From positions 372,001-436,000 of the forward strand of contig OZ252237.1 in the NCBI GenBank assembly GCA_965249525.1: a stretch of DNA of 64,000 bases. The letters are read 5' to 3'. This DNA is from G965240465 sp965249525. GTDB lineage: Bacteria > SAR324 > JACQKK01. Below, piece by piece: positions 7,870 to 16,251 of the stretch. Below the pieces are notes generated by a model, which saw only the letters and a program-made list of their open reading frames with translations, ran no database searches and was not told the DNA's origin. Each line of letters opens with the position of its first letter. Within the stretch, counting starts at the first letter, position 1. The translations under genes and the position numbers were made by a program.

Positions 7870-9096
7870 GTGGTCTCCATTGTCAACAGAACCATCTTTA
7901 CGGGCGACAATTTGTTCATAATGCGGGGCATGGACGATGCCAGCGTGGACTTGATTTACCTAGACCCGCCTTTTAACAGCAACCGCCATTATGCTGCACC
8001 TATCGGCAGCGAAGCTGCGGGTGCTGCCTTTAAGGATGCCTGGACTTTTGAAGATACCGATGCCGAATGGTGGGGACAGCTTGCCGATGAATATCCTGGA
8101 CTCTACAAAGTGATAGATGCTGCAGGTGAAGCAGGGGGCGAGGGCGACAAAGCCTATCTGATTTATATGGCGATGCGCTTATTGGAGATGCGCAGGGTGC
8201 TTAAAGATACGGGCAGCATCTATCTGCATTGTGATCCCACCATGAGTCACTCGTTGAAATTAACGATGGATACAATTTTTGGCAGACAAAGCTTCCGCAA
8301 TGAGATTGTTTGGAGAATAGGCTGGGTGTCAGGGTACAAAACACAAAAAGTGGGCTGGATTCGCAACCATGACATTATTCTTTATTATGTGAAAAACAAA
8401 TCAGGGTATGTTTTTAATAAAGCATATATTCCCTATCCCGAAGACTACAAAAGGCGTGACGGTTCACTGCCAACGGGCAAGGGTATTCCAATAGAAGACA
8501 CCTGGAATTGTAGCCGAGCGGATATTTTGGATTCAATTATGATTAAAAGCTTTACCAAAGAAAAAACAGGCTATCCCACCCAAAAAAACCTTGATTTGCT
8601 GAAACGCATTATTGAAGCCAGCAGCAACAAAGGCGACTTCATACTAGACCCTTTTTGCGGTTGTGCCACCACCTGTGTGTCTGCGGAATTGTTAGACCGC
8701 CAGTGGATAGGCATAGACATCAGCCCCCTGGCCATGAAGCTGGTTCAGCAGAGGCTAGGGAAGGAACTCGCCCTTGACAGCCAGGAACACCCCACCTTGG
8801 GAGTCCTGGGCAAGATTATTCATCGCACCGACATTCCCCTGCGTGATGCGCCCAAGCCTACCGCAGACATCAAGCACACCCTGTACGGCAAACAAGAGGG
8901 CAGGTGCAACGGCTGCAAGTATCATTTCCCCTATAGAAATTTGACCAAGGATCACATCCAGCCCACCTCCCTGGGCGGTGCTGATACCGATGGCAATTTG
9001 CAGCTGCTGTGCGGTTATTGCAATTCTGTCAAAGGCAGCCGACCGATGGAATACCTGCTGGCACACTTAAAAAAAGAGGGGGGTGTTAGGGTTTAG
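7870..9096 (+). CDS. DNA methyltransferase (N4/N6 amino type) fused to an HNH nuclease domain
   Basis: The protein is 408 residues. The N-terminal part is a site-specific amino-methyltransferase with the catalytic motif DPPF (32-35) before the SAM motif DPFCGCATT (from 260), the beta-class order. The C-terminal 70 residues form an HNH domain: CNGCKYHFPYRN, DHIQPTSLGG (from 361) and LLCGYCNSVKG. The fusion could make a methylase with its own nuclease, or an HNH fold used for DNA binding. The start is a GTG with AGGA close upstream; the next ATG would cut conserved GDNL-like sequence. Its 3' end overlaps the convergent pentapeptide gene by 11 bp. No separate restriction gene is adjacent. Confidence 0.85.
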   Translation: MVSIVNRTIFTGDNLFIMRGMDDASVDLIYLDPPFNSNRHYAAPIGSEAAGAAFKDAWTFEDTDAEWWGQLADEYPGLYKVIDAAGEAGGEGDKAYLIYMAMRLLEMRRVLKDTGSIYLHCDPTMSHSLKLTMDTIFGRQSFRNEIVWRIGWVSGYKTQKVGWIRNHDIILYYVKNKSGYVFNKAYIPYPEDYKRRDGSLPTGKGIPIEDTWNCSRADILDSIMIKSFTKEKTGYPTQKNLDLLKRIIEASSNKGDFILDPFCGCATTCVSAELLDRQWIGIDISPLAMKLVQQRLGKELALDSQEHPTLGVLGKIIHRTDIPLRDAPKPTADIKHTLYGKQEGRCNGCKYHFPYRNLTKDHIQPTSLGGADTDGNLQLLCGYCNSVKGSRPMEYLLAHLKKEGGVRV

Positions 9097-10282
9097 GCTT
9101 CTTGGCTTTTTGCCGTTCTTCTGTCTTGACTACCTGCCGTGATCCAACTCCTATAAGCATTTTTTCCCAGTCTTCATCTTTGACTCCCTTCTCGGTTCTT
9201 TTTATTCCATCAGGGCAGATAATCGTATCAAATTTCGCACTAAGCAGCTGTTCTTTTTGCACCCATGCATCTGAAAAATTGCATCCGCTAATCTTGGCAC
9301 GAGCCAATTTGGCATAGCTTTCTTGGTTGTTTATGTCATTGGGGTCTATAAGATGGGCATCAGAAAAGCTTGCCATCCTAAGATCTGCTGAACGGAAATC
9401 TGTTCCAAAAAGCTGTGCTGAACGGAAATCTGTTCCAAAAAGCTGTGCTGAACGAAAATCTACCTTTCTCAAATATGAATGACCCAGATATGAGCCTATA
9501 AAATAAGCCTGTGAAAGATTTGCTCCCTCTAAGTCTAGCCCCTGAAGAAATAAAAAATTGAGAAAAAGGGGAAACTTCTTTCTATTATGCACTAGGATAT
9601 GCACAGCTGCTTTGACACTGTCGCCTATAACTACTCTGTCTTTCCCAATAGCTATAAGAGGGAATCCAGTACCTGGTTTCCTTGTTTCCAAATCACGATC
9701 AATGCTTGGTGCTGCTGAATACACAAAAGAATGTAAATAATCTAATCCTATTTTGAGATACCTTGCTTCTTTTTCTTTCATCAATTGTTCTAATATCAAG
9801 ATCCCTCCCATTTGTTTGAGAACATCGGGATATTCCCTGCCTTCTTTATCTGGTTTCTTATCTTTCTTCATGGCTGACATCAACTCAACTGCCTGAGCCA
9901 GCCGTCGGCTTTTTTCTTCTTGTATCTGCACATTTATAGTTCTATCGCTTGCCTTTGCCGTTTCGTCGGCAGCTTGGGCACGGATCAGCAAGGCACCAGC
10001 AGTCAGCAGCGCAAAAGCTGCTGCGCCAGAGTGGGTAGGATTCAGCGTGTGATGATGCCGCTCTGGAATCCCATTAAAAGCCCAGAAAGCGGTATAAACC
10101 CCCAATATGATTCCCCCCACAATCATAAAGTGGGCAATGTGTGCGTAAAACCACCTTAAAATAGAGAGCAAAAGCTCCCCTAGCTTTTCCAGCCCAGGCT
10201 TGAAAAGCTTCCATTTCTTTTTCAGCCAACGCTTGAAAAGCCTCCATTTCTTTTTCCACAAGTCTTTGGCTTCTGCATCCAT
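9086..10282 (-). CDS. Membrane protein with C-terminal pentapeptide repeats
   Basis: 398 residues. A basic Trp/Lys-rich N-terminus (KKKWRLFKRWLKKKWKLFK) is a duplicated 11-residue helix. Two transmembrane segments follow (about 50-70 and 85-102), then a long helical part, then pentapeptide repeats (about 255-325, A(D/N)LxxA and FRSAQLFGTD units) that would form a right-handed beta-helix. A 30-bp DNA repeat makes two exact FRSAQLFGTD copies. It starts 14 bp after sdhB and may be read from the sdh transcript. Function unknown; similar membrane pentapeptide proteins occur widely. Confidence 0.75.
   Translation of the reverse strand: MDAEAKDLWKKKWRLFKRWLKKKWKLFKPGLEKLGELLLSILRWFYAHIAHFMIVGGIILGVYTAFWAFNGIPERHHHTLNPTHSGAAAFALLTAGALLIRAQAADETAKASDRTINVQIQEEKSRRLAQAVELMSAMKKDKKPDKEGREYPDVLKQMGGILILEQLMKEKEARYLKIGLDYLHSFVYSAAPSIDRDLETRKPGTGFPLIAIGKDRVVIGDSVKAAVHILVHNRKKFPLFLNFLFLQGLDLEGANLSQAYFIGSYLGHSYLRKVDFRSAQLFGTDFRSAQLFGTDFRSADLRMASFSDAHLIDPNDINNQESYAKLARAKISGCNFSDAWVQKEQLLSAKFDTIICPDGIKRTEKGVKDEDWEKMLIGVGSRQVVKTEERQKAKKPKP
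9387..9461. repeat. 30-bp in-frame repeat in the pentapeptide gene
   Basis: Two exact copies of a 30-bp unit (9387-9416, 9417-9446) plus half of a third encode ten-residue repeats on the minus strand. A second in-frame duplication of 33 bp lies near 10195-10260 and encodes the basic N-terminal helices. Confidence 0.85.
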
Positions 10283-10296
10283 GCGATGTATGGGGC

Positions 10297-11076
10297 TTAG
10301 TGGGGTTGTCGCTGCTGGGAGCGTTTTCCTCTAAGGGTGCGGAACAGCCAGGCGAGGGGGTCATAGAAGCGCCCCGCCACCCGTTCCTTTAAGGGGATAA
10401 TGGCATTGTCGGTGATCTGAATATCTTCAGGACACACCTCGGTGCAGCACTTGGTGATGTTGCAATAACCGAGGCCCTGGGCGTCTTTGAGTTCTTGCAG
10501 GCGGTCTTGGGTGTCTAGGGGGTGCATGATGAGACCTGCCACACGGATGAGGTAGCGCGGACCGATGAAGTCTTTGCGTTGGTGGTCGCGCATCACATGG
10601 CAGACATCTTGGCAGAGGAAGCACTCAATGCATTTGCGGAATTCTTGGATGCGGTCTACATCTTTTTGCTGCATCAGCAGCCCTTCGCCTGCTTTGGTAG
10701 GAGGTGGCTTGAAGGGTTGGATGCGTTTTTCTACCTCATAGTTCCATTTGACTTGGCAGACGAGGTCTTTGATTAAGGGGAAGCGGCGCATGGGGGTGAG
10801 GGTGATGGGACGCTTGGTATCCAGGGTGTCCATGCGTACCATGCACATGAGGCTTGGTTTGCCGTTGACTTCAGCACTGCATGATCCGCATTTGCCGGCT
10901 TTGCAATTCCAGCGGACGGCGAGGTCAGTGGCTTGGGAGGCTTGGATTTGGTGTACGGCATCCAGTACCACCATGCCTTCTTCCAGGGGCGTGGTGTAGG
11001 GGCGCAGGCTGCCTTGAGAATGGGATGCAGCTGTATTGCTGCTGCGGAAGATATGAAAAGTGACTTGTTTAGACAC
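10297..11076 (-). CDS. sdhB: Succinate dehydrogenase/fumarate reductase iron-sulfur subunit
   Basis: Carries electrons between the flavoprotein and the membrane subunit. The [2Fe-2S] cysteines lie in CKAGKCGSC and SLMC (about residues 58-79); the ferredoxin-like part has CIECFLCQDVC and CNITKCCTEVCPED for the 4Fe and 3Fe clusters. 259 residues, GTG start, 12 bp after sdhA. The PTKAGEGLLMQQKDVDRIQEF region resembles the actinobacterial Sdh1 class more than the E. coli enzyme. It is last in sdhC-sdhA-sdhB. Confidence 0.92.
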   Translation of the reverse strand: MSKQVTFHIFRSSNTAASHSQGSLRPYTTPLEEGMVVLDAVHQIQASQATDLAVRWNCKAGKCGSCSAEVNGKPSLMCMVRMDTLDTKRPITLTPMRRFPLIKDLVCQVKWNYEVEKRIQPFKPPPTKAGEGLLMQQKDVDRIQEFRKCIECFLCQDVCHVMRDHQRKDFIGPRYLIRVAGLIMHPLDTQDRLQELKDAQGLGYCNITKCCTEVCPEDIQITDNAIIPLKERVAGRFYDPLAWLFRTLRGKRSQQRQPH

Positions 11077-11088
11077 TAGCGGTACCCA

Positions 11089-12879
11089 TCAAAGGAGTTT
11101 TTTCAGATGGTCAGGCATGGGTTCACGCTTGACATGTTTCCAGGAGAGTTGGTCTTTTTTTAAGGTGACCACGGTATTGAGATTTTCAAATTTTGGTGAG
11201 GAGGCTTCAAAGTCTTCACGGGTGTGTCCGCCGCGGCTTTCTTGCCGATGCAATGCAGAGAGGTTAATGGCTTGTGATGTCAACAGCAGATTGCGCAGGT
11301 CTAGGGCGTAGTTCCAGCCTGGGTTGTAGCGGCGGTTGCCTTCTAGGGTGATTTTTTTGGTGCGTTCTTTGAGTTTTTGGAGGTCTTGGTCGCCTTTTTT
11401 CAGGTCTTTGGCATTGCGGACGATGCCGCTGGTGAATTCCATGCTTTCTTGCAGTTCAAGCAGCAGTTGGTAGGGATTTTCTTTCCCGCTGTTTTCAAAA
11501 GGGGCTAGGGCGATTTTTTCTAGATCTTTGATTTGGCGGTCGTGCAATTTGGGCATATCAGGCAGGTTTTTGGCGTATTGGCTGGCGTGATAACCAGAGC
11601 GTTGTCCAAATACCACCAGGTCGGTGAGCGAGTTTCCTCCCAAACGATTGGCGCCGTGCAGCCCGCCAGCGACTTCTCCACAGGCGAACAGCCCTGGGAT
11701 ATCTGTCATGGTATTTGTTGGATCTACCAGTATTCCGCCCATAGCATAGTGGCAGGTGGGACCAACTTCCATAGGAGTCTTGGTGATATCCAGATTGGCT
11801 AATTTTAGGAATTGGTGGTGCATGCTGGGCAGTTTACGGCGGATGTACTCTGGCGGTCGCTGGCTGGCGATATTCAAAAATGCCCCTTTGTGAGGAGAAC
11901 CCCTGCCACTGATGACTTCTGAACGAATAGCTTTGGCGACTACATCTCTGGTCAACAATTCAGGAGGGCGACGTGCTTGGGAGTCTCCTTTTAGCCAGCG
12001 TTTGGCTTCTTCTTCTTCTGAGGCGGTTTCGGCAGCGTAGGTCTCAGGGATGTAATTGAACATGAAACGTTGCCCCTGATTGTTGTGCAGCACGCCGCCT
12101 TCTCCTCGTACGCCTTCTGTCACCAGTATGCCTCGTACGCTAGGGGGCCAGACCATCCCAGTGGGATGAAACTGTATAAATTCCATATCTATCAGTGCTG
12201 CCCCCGCACGCAGTGCCAGCCCCAAGCCATCTCCTGTTCCCTCCCAAGAATTGCTGGTAACCCGATAACACTTGCCCAAACCACCGGTTGCCAATACCAC
12301 CGTCTTGCTGCGAAATACCACAAAATGACCATTCTCTCGCCAATAACAAAAAGCTCCTGCTGCACGCTCGCCATCCAACAGCAAATCCACCACCGTACAT
12401 TCCATGTACACCTCTATCCCTTGATGCACCCCATGCTGCTGCAAGGTGCGTATCATTTCCAAACCCGTTCTATCCCCCACATGCGCCAAACGCGGATAAC
12501 GGTGTCCTCCAAAATTCCGCTGAGCAATTTTCCCTGCTGGCGTACGGTCAAATACCGCTCCCCAACGCTCCAATTCCAAAATGCGCTCAGCAGCCTCGCG
12601 CGTAAACAGCTCTACCATGCGCCAGTTGTTCAGCATTTTTCCCCCACGCATAGTGTCTCGAAAATGCACCTGCCAATTGTCTTGCTCGTTCACATTGCCC
12701 AGGGATCCCGCCATGCCCCCCTCTGCCATCACCGTGTGCGCCTTGCCCAACAGTGATTTACACACCAACCCCACCGATAACCCCTGCTGTGAGGCTTCAA
12801 TCGCTGCACGCAAACCAGCACCTCCTGCACCAATGATCAATACATCATGCTCGTATATTTCGTGCGCACCGTTTTGCAT
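11089..12879 (-). CDS. sdhA: Succinate dehydrogenase/fumarate reductase flavoprotein subunit
   Basis: The FAD-binding catalytic subunit oxidises succinate to fumarate or works in reverse. 596 residues: the dinucleotide fold IIGAGGAGLRAAIEA near residue 15, the covalent-FAD His in AHTVMAEGGMAGSLGN, the HPTG substrate region, and PGLFACGEVAGGLHGANRLGGNSLTDL. The sequence resembles the actinobacterial Sdh1 and related anaerobe-type enzymes, from memory of the family. It lies between sdhC and sdhB. Confidence 0.94.
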   Translation of the reverse strand: MQNGAHEIYEHDVLIIGAGGAGLRAAIEASQQGLSVGLVCKSLLGKAHTVMAEGGMAGSLGNVNEQDNWQVHFRDTMRGGKMLNNWRMVELFTREAAERILELERWGAVFDRTPAGKIAQRNFGGHRYPRLAHVGDRTGLEMIRTLQQHGVHQGIEVYMECTVVDLLLDGERAAGAFCYWRENGHFVVFRSKTVVLATGGLGKCYRVTSNSWEGTGDGLGLALRAGAALIDMEFIQFHPTGMVWPPSVRGILVTEGVRGEGGVLHNNQGQRFMFNYIPETYAAETASEEEEAKRWLKGDSQARRPPELLTRDVVAKAIRSEVISGRGSPHKGAFLNIASQRPPEYIRRKLPSMHHQFLKLANLDITKTPMEVGPTCHYAMGGILVDPTNTMTDIPGLFACGEVAGGLHGANRLGGNSLTDLVVFGQRSGYHASQYAKNLPDMPKLHDRQIKDLEKIALAPFENSGKENPYQLLLELQESMEFTSGIVRNAKDLKKGDQDLQKLKERTKKITLEGNRRYNPGWNYALDLRNLLLTSQAINLSALHRQESRGGHTREDFEASSPKFENLNTVVTLKKDQLSWKHVKREPMPDHLKKLL

Positions 12880-12980
12880 AGCTGTTGCCTTTTTGATTCA
12901 AATGAAGAAAGCAGACACGCTTCTGTTTTGTGCCACGTGCCTCTGCCTTATAAGATCTAGTGGAAAAACCCTTCGCTTGG

Positions 12981-13730
12981 CTAAAAAATTCGCAGATCTT
13001 GCCAAATCCCCATAGAGACCAACCGCACATAAACATCGGTAAAACCTACCCAGAAGAGACTCACCCAAGCCCATTCCATGTGACGGCGATTGAGAAAACT
13101 CACCAAACTCCAGCTTTTGTGACGCACCCCGCCAAAGCTGACACAGCTGAAGCAATTGACATTGCCCCCCACCAAGTGACGCAGAGAGTTGCAGCCAAAA
13201 GTAAAACCAGCCAAAAAGAGCGCATCCAAGGTAAGCACAATGCTGCCTACTCCTATACCAAAGCCGTCAGAGAACTCAAAAGCCTTGATAGCATCATGCG
13301 TCAGCAGCACGATGAACACCAGTGCTATATACAGCATGTAGCGGTGCAGATTTTGAAACAAGAACAAGGTGCGCTCGCCGCGGTATTTTTGAGGGCGTGC
13401 TCCTACGGCACAGGCGGGAGGAGCCAGAAAAAACGCACGATAATAGGCCTTACGATAGTAATAACAGGTAAAGCGAAATCCCGCAGGCGCCCACAAAACA
13501 AGAAAAGCAGGTGAAAACGGCCACCACTGTGGTTGCAGCAAGGGGGAATAAAAGGGGGAAAGATAAGGCCCCCAAGTATAATGATCTCCTTGAAAGGCAG
13601 CCCAGCTGGAATAAACAATGAAAGCCAATAGACCGAAAGCGGTTAAAAGCGGACCTGTCCACCAATCATCCTTGCGAAAATTGGCAGCAAAAGTCGGAAC
13701 AGAAGGAAATTGTTGAGGAATTTCGGTCAT
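12981..13730 (-). CDS. sdhC: Succinate dehydrogenase membrane (cytochrome b-like) subunit
   Basis: 249 residues with about five hydrophobic segments. The middle WAPAGFRFTCYYYRKAYYRAFF and LAPPACAV, and the ending with HxxxW-type helices, match the single large membrane subunit of actinobacterial Sdh1-type complexes as I recall them. It anchors SdhAB and passes electrons to quinone. No SdhD gene is present, as expected for a one-subunit anchor. A repeat array lies directly upstream of its ATG. Confidence 0.82.
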   Translation of the reverse strand: MTEIPQQFPSVPTFAANFRKDDWWTGPLLTAFGLLAFIVYSSWAAFQGDHYTWGPYLSPFYSPLLQPQWWPFSPAFLVLWAPAGFRFTCYYYRKAYYRAFFLAPPACAVGARPQKYRGERTLFLFQNLHRYMLYIALVFIVLLTHDAIKAFEFSDGFGIGVGSIVLTLDALFLAGFTFGCNSLRHLVGGNVNCFSCVSFGGVRHKSWSLVSFLNRRHMEWAWVSLFWVGFTDVYVRLVSMGIWQDLRIF

Positions 13731-13806
13731 TGAGATTATCTATGCAATTATCTGTGAAAGTATTTATGCAATTGTCTATAGCAATTATCTTATGCAATTA
13801 TCTATT
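13731..13806. repeat. Degenerate 12-14 bp repeats upstream of sdhC
   Basis: Five or so imperfect copies of AGATAATTGCATA (minus strand) end a few bases before the sdhC start. The core AATTGCATA is also the core of the ftsA-ftsZ spacer repeat. Confidence 0.75.
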
Positions 13807-13932
13807 GCTGTTCATCATTTTCCCCTGGATGCAATATGCCTTGATTTAGCAAAATCTGCAAGTTATCTGCCAGCAATTTTTTTCTCAAGGCAGGTTGGCG
13901 GGAAGGCTGTGGCATCTTAAGCGAGGTAACAC

Positions 13933-13962
13933 TTGACGACAGTCGTGAATATAGGATATCTT
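13933..13962 (+). promoter_or_regulatory. Probable sigma-70 promoter of hrcA-grpE-dnaK
   Basis: TTGACG at 13933 is followed by GATATC (16 bp spacing) or TATCTT (18 bp). It lies directly before the CIRCE operator, where repressor binding would block transcription start. Confidence 0.55.
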
Positions 13963-13965
13963 AAA

Positions 13966-13992
13966 TTAGCAGTCTAAGTTAGAGAGTGCTAA
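13966..13992 (+). promoter_or_regulatory. CIRCE operator (HrcA binding site)
   Basis: TTAGCAGTC, nine bases, then GAGTGCTAA: the CIRCE inverted repeat with one change in the left arm. It lies about 190 bp before hrcA. Extra half-site-like GCTAAC and GGTGCTAAT sequences follow at about 14000-14035. HrcA is expected to bind here and repress the heat-shock operon. Confidence 0.9.
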
Positions 13993-14181
13993 CAGATGGA
14001 CGCTAACAAGGATGCTGAAAAACGGGTGCTAATAACAGGCAAAATCTTGTTTAAATTTGCTGGCAGAAAAATGGCGAGCTGTTTTACTTGCGGCGAGGGG
14101 CTTGCCTTGTTACAGATGACAGTCTGCCGTCAATGTTTTTAATACTTTTGTAAGGATGGATTCAATTGTGGGAGATAGAAC

Positions 14182-15225
14182 TTGGATACGCCTGCTGTAG
14201 CAATGGAAAACTTGGATGAGCGCATGCGCAAAGTGTTGTTTGCTATTGTGCGTCACGAGATTAGTACGGGCGAGCCCGTAGGATCGCGTGCTTTGTGTCG
14301 TGAGATAGATTTGGATTTATCTTCGGCGACTATACGTGGGGTGATGGCGGATTTAACAGAACAGGGATATTTGCTGCAATCACATGTGTCGGCTGGTCGC
14401 ACGCCTTCTGAGCATGCCTATCGTTTGTATGTGAATAGTTTAGATACCTTGGAATTGGCGGATGATGTGCGTCAGTTGATTAAGAATACCATTGGCGATG
14501 GGGGATTGGCTTTGAATGAGGTATTGCGGGATGCGCCGCGGCTGTTGGCGGAGTTGACCGATGGGGTGGGGATGATTACCACCCCGCGTACGGGAACACG
14601 GCTACGCAAGTTGGAGTTTGTACCTATGGATGCGGAGCGTATTTATGTGGTGTTGATTGCCGACTGCAACATGGTTTACCAAAGTTTGGTGCGTGTTTCT
14701 CAGCCCGTGGATGAGGAAAGTTTGCGTCGTTTAAGCATGCATCTCAATGAGCAATTTGCTAGTCAGGAGTTAAAAGAGGCTTCTGAACAGGTGTGGGATA
14801 TTCTTGCAGAAGAGCGAGAAGAATATCCTGAGTTATTTGCACAGGTGGCTCGCATCAGCAAACGTGCACTCAGCCTGCCCAGCCATCGTGAATTGTTTGT
14901 AGATGGCAGGCACAACCTGATGCGGGTGTTCAACGATGTGGAAATGCTGCGTGAATTGATTCTTATGCTGGAGAAAAAATCCCCCTTGATTGAGCTGTTG
15001 GATGAAATGTTTATGGCTGATTTCTTCCAGGGGGTGCAGGTGACCATTGGCTCAGAGAATCCTCCTTCGCTGTCTCAGTGTGCTATGGTGGTTGCTACTT
15101 ATGAGGATGGTCATGAAAATCTGGGTGCCCTGGGTGTGCTGGGGCCTGCCAACATGAATTACGAAAAAATTATTCCCGTGATTGATTACACTGCACGTTG
15201 TCTTTCATCTGCTGTTAGTGCTTAA
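14182..15225 (+). CDS. hrcA: Heat-inducible transcription repressor HrcA
   Basis: HrcA binds CIRCE and represses chaperone genes, and is itself stabilised by GroEL. 347 residues: an N-terminal winged helix (VLFAIVRHEISTGEPVGSRAL, LSSATIRGVMADLTEQGYL, SAGRTPSEHAYRLYV) and the C-terminal NPPSLSQCAMVVATY, LGVLGPANMNYEKIIPVIDYTA region. The start is TTG with GGGAG upstream; an ATG at 14203 is possible. A matching CIRCE site lies upstream. Confidence 0.95.
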   Translation: MDTPAVAMENLDERMRKVLFAIVRHEISTGEPVGSRALCREIDLDLSSATIRGVMADLTEQGYLLQSHVSAGRTPSEHAYRLYVNSLDTLELADDVRQLIKNTIGDGGLALNEVLRDAPRLLAELTDGVGMITTPRTGTRLRKLEFVPMDAERIYVVLIADCNMVYQSLVRVSQPVDEESLRRLSMHLNEQFASQELKEASEQVWDILAEEREEYPELFAQVARISKRALSLPSHRELFVDGRHNLMRVFNDVEMLRELILMLEKKSPLIELLDEMFMADFFQGVQVTIGSENPPSLSQCAMVVATYEDGHENLGALGVLGPANMNYEKIIPVIDYTARCLSSAVSA

Positions 15226-15270
15226 TATTGCCATCTTGTTAAAAAAACGGGTGCTTTTATATTTTGCCGC

Positions 15271-16209
15271 ATGATTTGTTTTGCCTCTATGAAAAAATCA
15301 GAAAAACCAGCAGAAGAACCAACCGTTAAGCATGCGCCATCTGCCGCAGCTACTATAGAATCAACCCATACCCCAGCAGAGGGCGCCAACGGTCAAGAGC
15401 AAGTTGTCCCGTCTGCGCAGCCCAACAGCAGCAACGCCTCCACGCAAGCTGCTCCCAGCACCCAAGAAGCCCCGCAGTCTGAGAGCAGCCCGGCAGAAGA
15501 TTGGCAAAGCCAATTGGCTGCAGCCAAAAAAGATTCCGCAGAACACTATGAACAAATGCTGCGCGCCAAAGCTGAACTGGAAAACTTTAAGAAACGCATC
15601 CTGAGGGAACAGCAAGAGGTGGTGCGCTATGCCAACTTCTCCTTATTGCGAGACTGCTTGAGCGCACTGGATAACCTAGAACGCGCCCTCCAAGCTGCAG
15701 AACAAACCAAGGGCAATTCCTCTGAAACCCAAGCACTGTCCCAAGGCGTTTCCATGGTGGCGCGCCAAATGCAAGAGATCTTCTCTCGCCACGGCTTAGA
15801 TCCCATCAAGGCTGAACCCCAACAACCCTTTAACCCCGACCAACATGAAGCCCTCTCTACTGTGGAAAATCCACAAATCCCAGAAGGGCAAATTGTAGAA
15901 GTACTGCAAGCAGGCTGGATGTTGCACCAACGCATACTCAGACCAGCCGGAGTCAGCGTAGCAAAAGCCAGTACTACCGCCAGCGACACACCATCGGCAG
16001 GCACACAGACAGAGACCAGCACAGAAACCAGCACAGAAACCAGCACAGACCACACCCCTTCTGCTGCCGCTTCCGTTGATACAAGCACCACCAAATCTGC
16101 TGCTGATGCTGCTGACAAATCTGCTGCTGATGCTGCTGACAAATCTGCTGCTGATGCTGCTGACAAATCTGCTGCTGATGCTGCTGACAAAACACAACAA
16201 TCTTCCTAA
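15271..16209 (+). CDS. grpE: Nucleotide exchange factor GrpE with long low-complexity ends
   Basis: GrpE releases ADP from DnaK. The core (about residues 70-230) has the long helix (KAELENFKKRILREQQEVVRYANFSLLRDCLSALDNLERAL) and the beta part ending GWMLHQRILRPAGVSVAK. At 312 residues it is about 120 longer than usual. The N-terminal 65 residues are Ala/Gln/Ser-rich; the C-terminus holds TSTE repeats and four exact SAADAADK units from a 24-bp DNA repeat. The start is uncertain: ATG 15271 or 15289, neither with a ribosome site. Confidence 0.93.
   Translation: MICFASMKKSEKPAEEPTVKHAPSAAATIESTHTPAEGANGQEQVVPSAQPNSSNASTQAAPSTQEAPQSESSPAEDWQSQLAAAKKDSAEHYEQMLRAKAELENFKKRILREQQEVVRYANFSLLRDCLSALDNLERALQAAEQTKGNSSETQALSQGVSMVARQMQEIFSRHGLDPIKAEPQQPFNPDQHEALSTVENPQIPEGQIVEVLQAGWMLHQRILRPAGVSVAKASTTASDTPSAGTQTETSTETSTETSTDHTPSAAASVDTSTTKSAADAADKSAADAADKSAADAADKSAADAADKTQQSS
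16093..16188. repeat. 4 x 24-bp in-frame repeat in grpE
   Basis: Four near-exact 24-bp units encode KSAADAAD. Just upstream (about 16015-16047) a 12-bp unit encodes TSTE three times. Confidence 0.92.
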
Positions 16210-16251
16210 ATCCTTATTTCCCAACCCATATCTATTAAAATAGGAGAAAAC

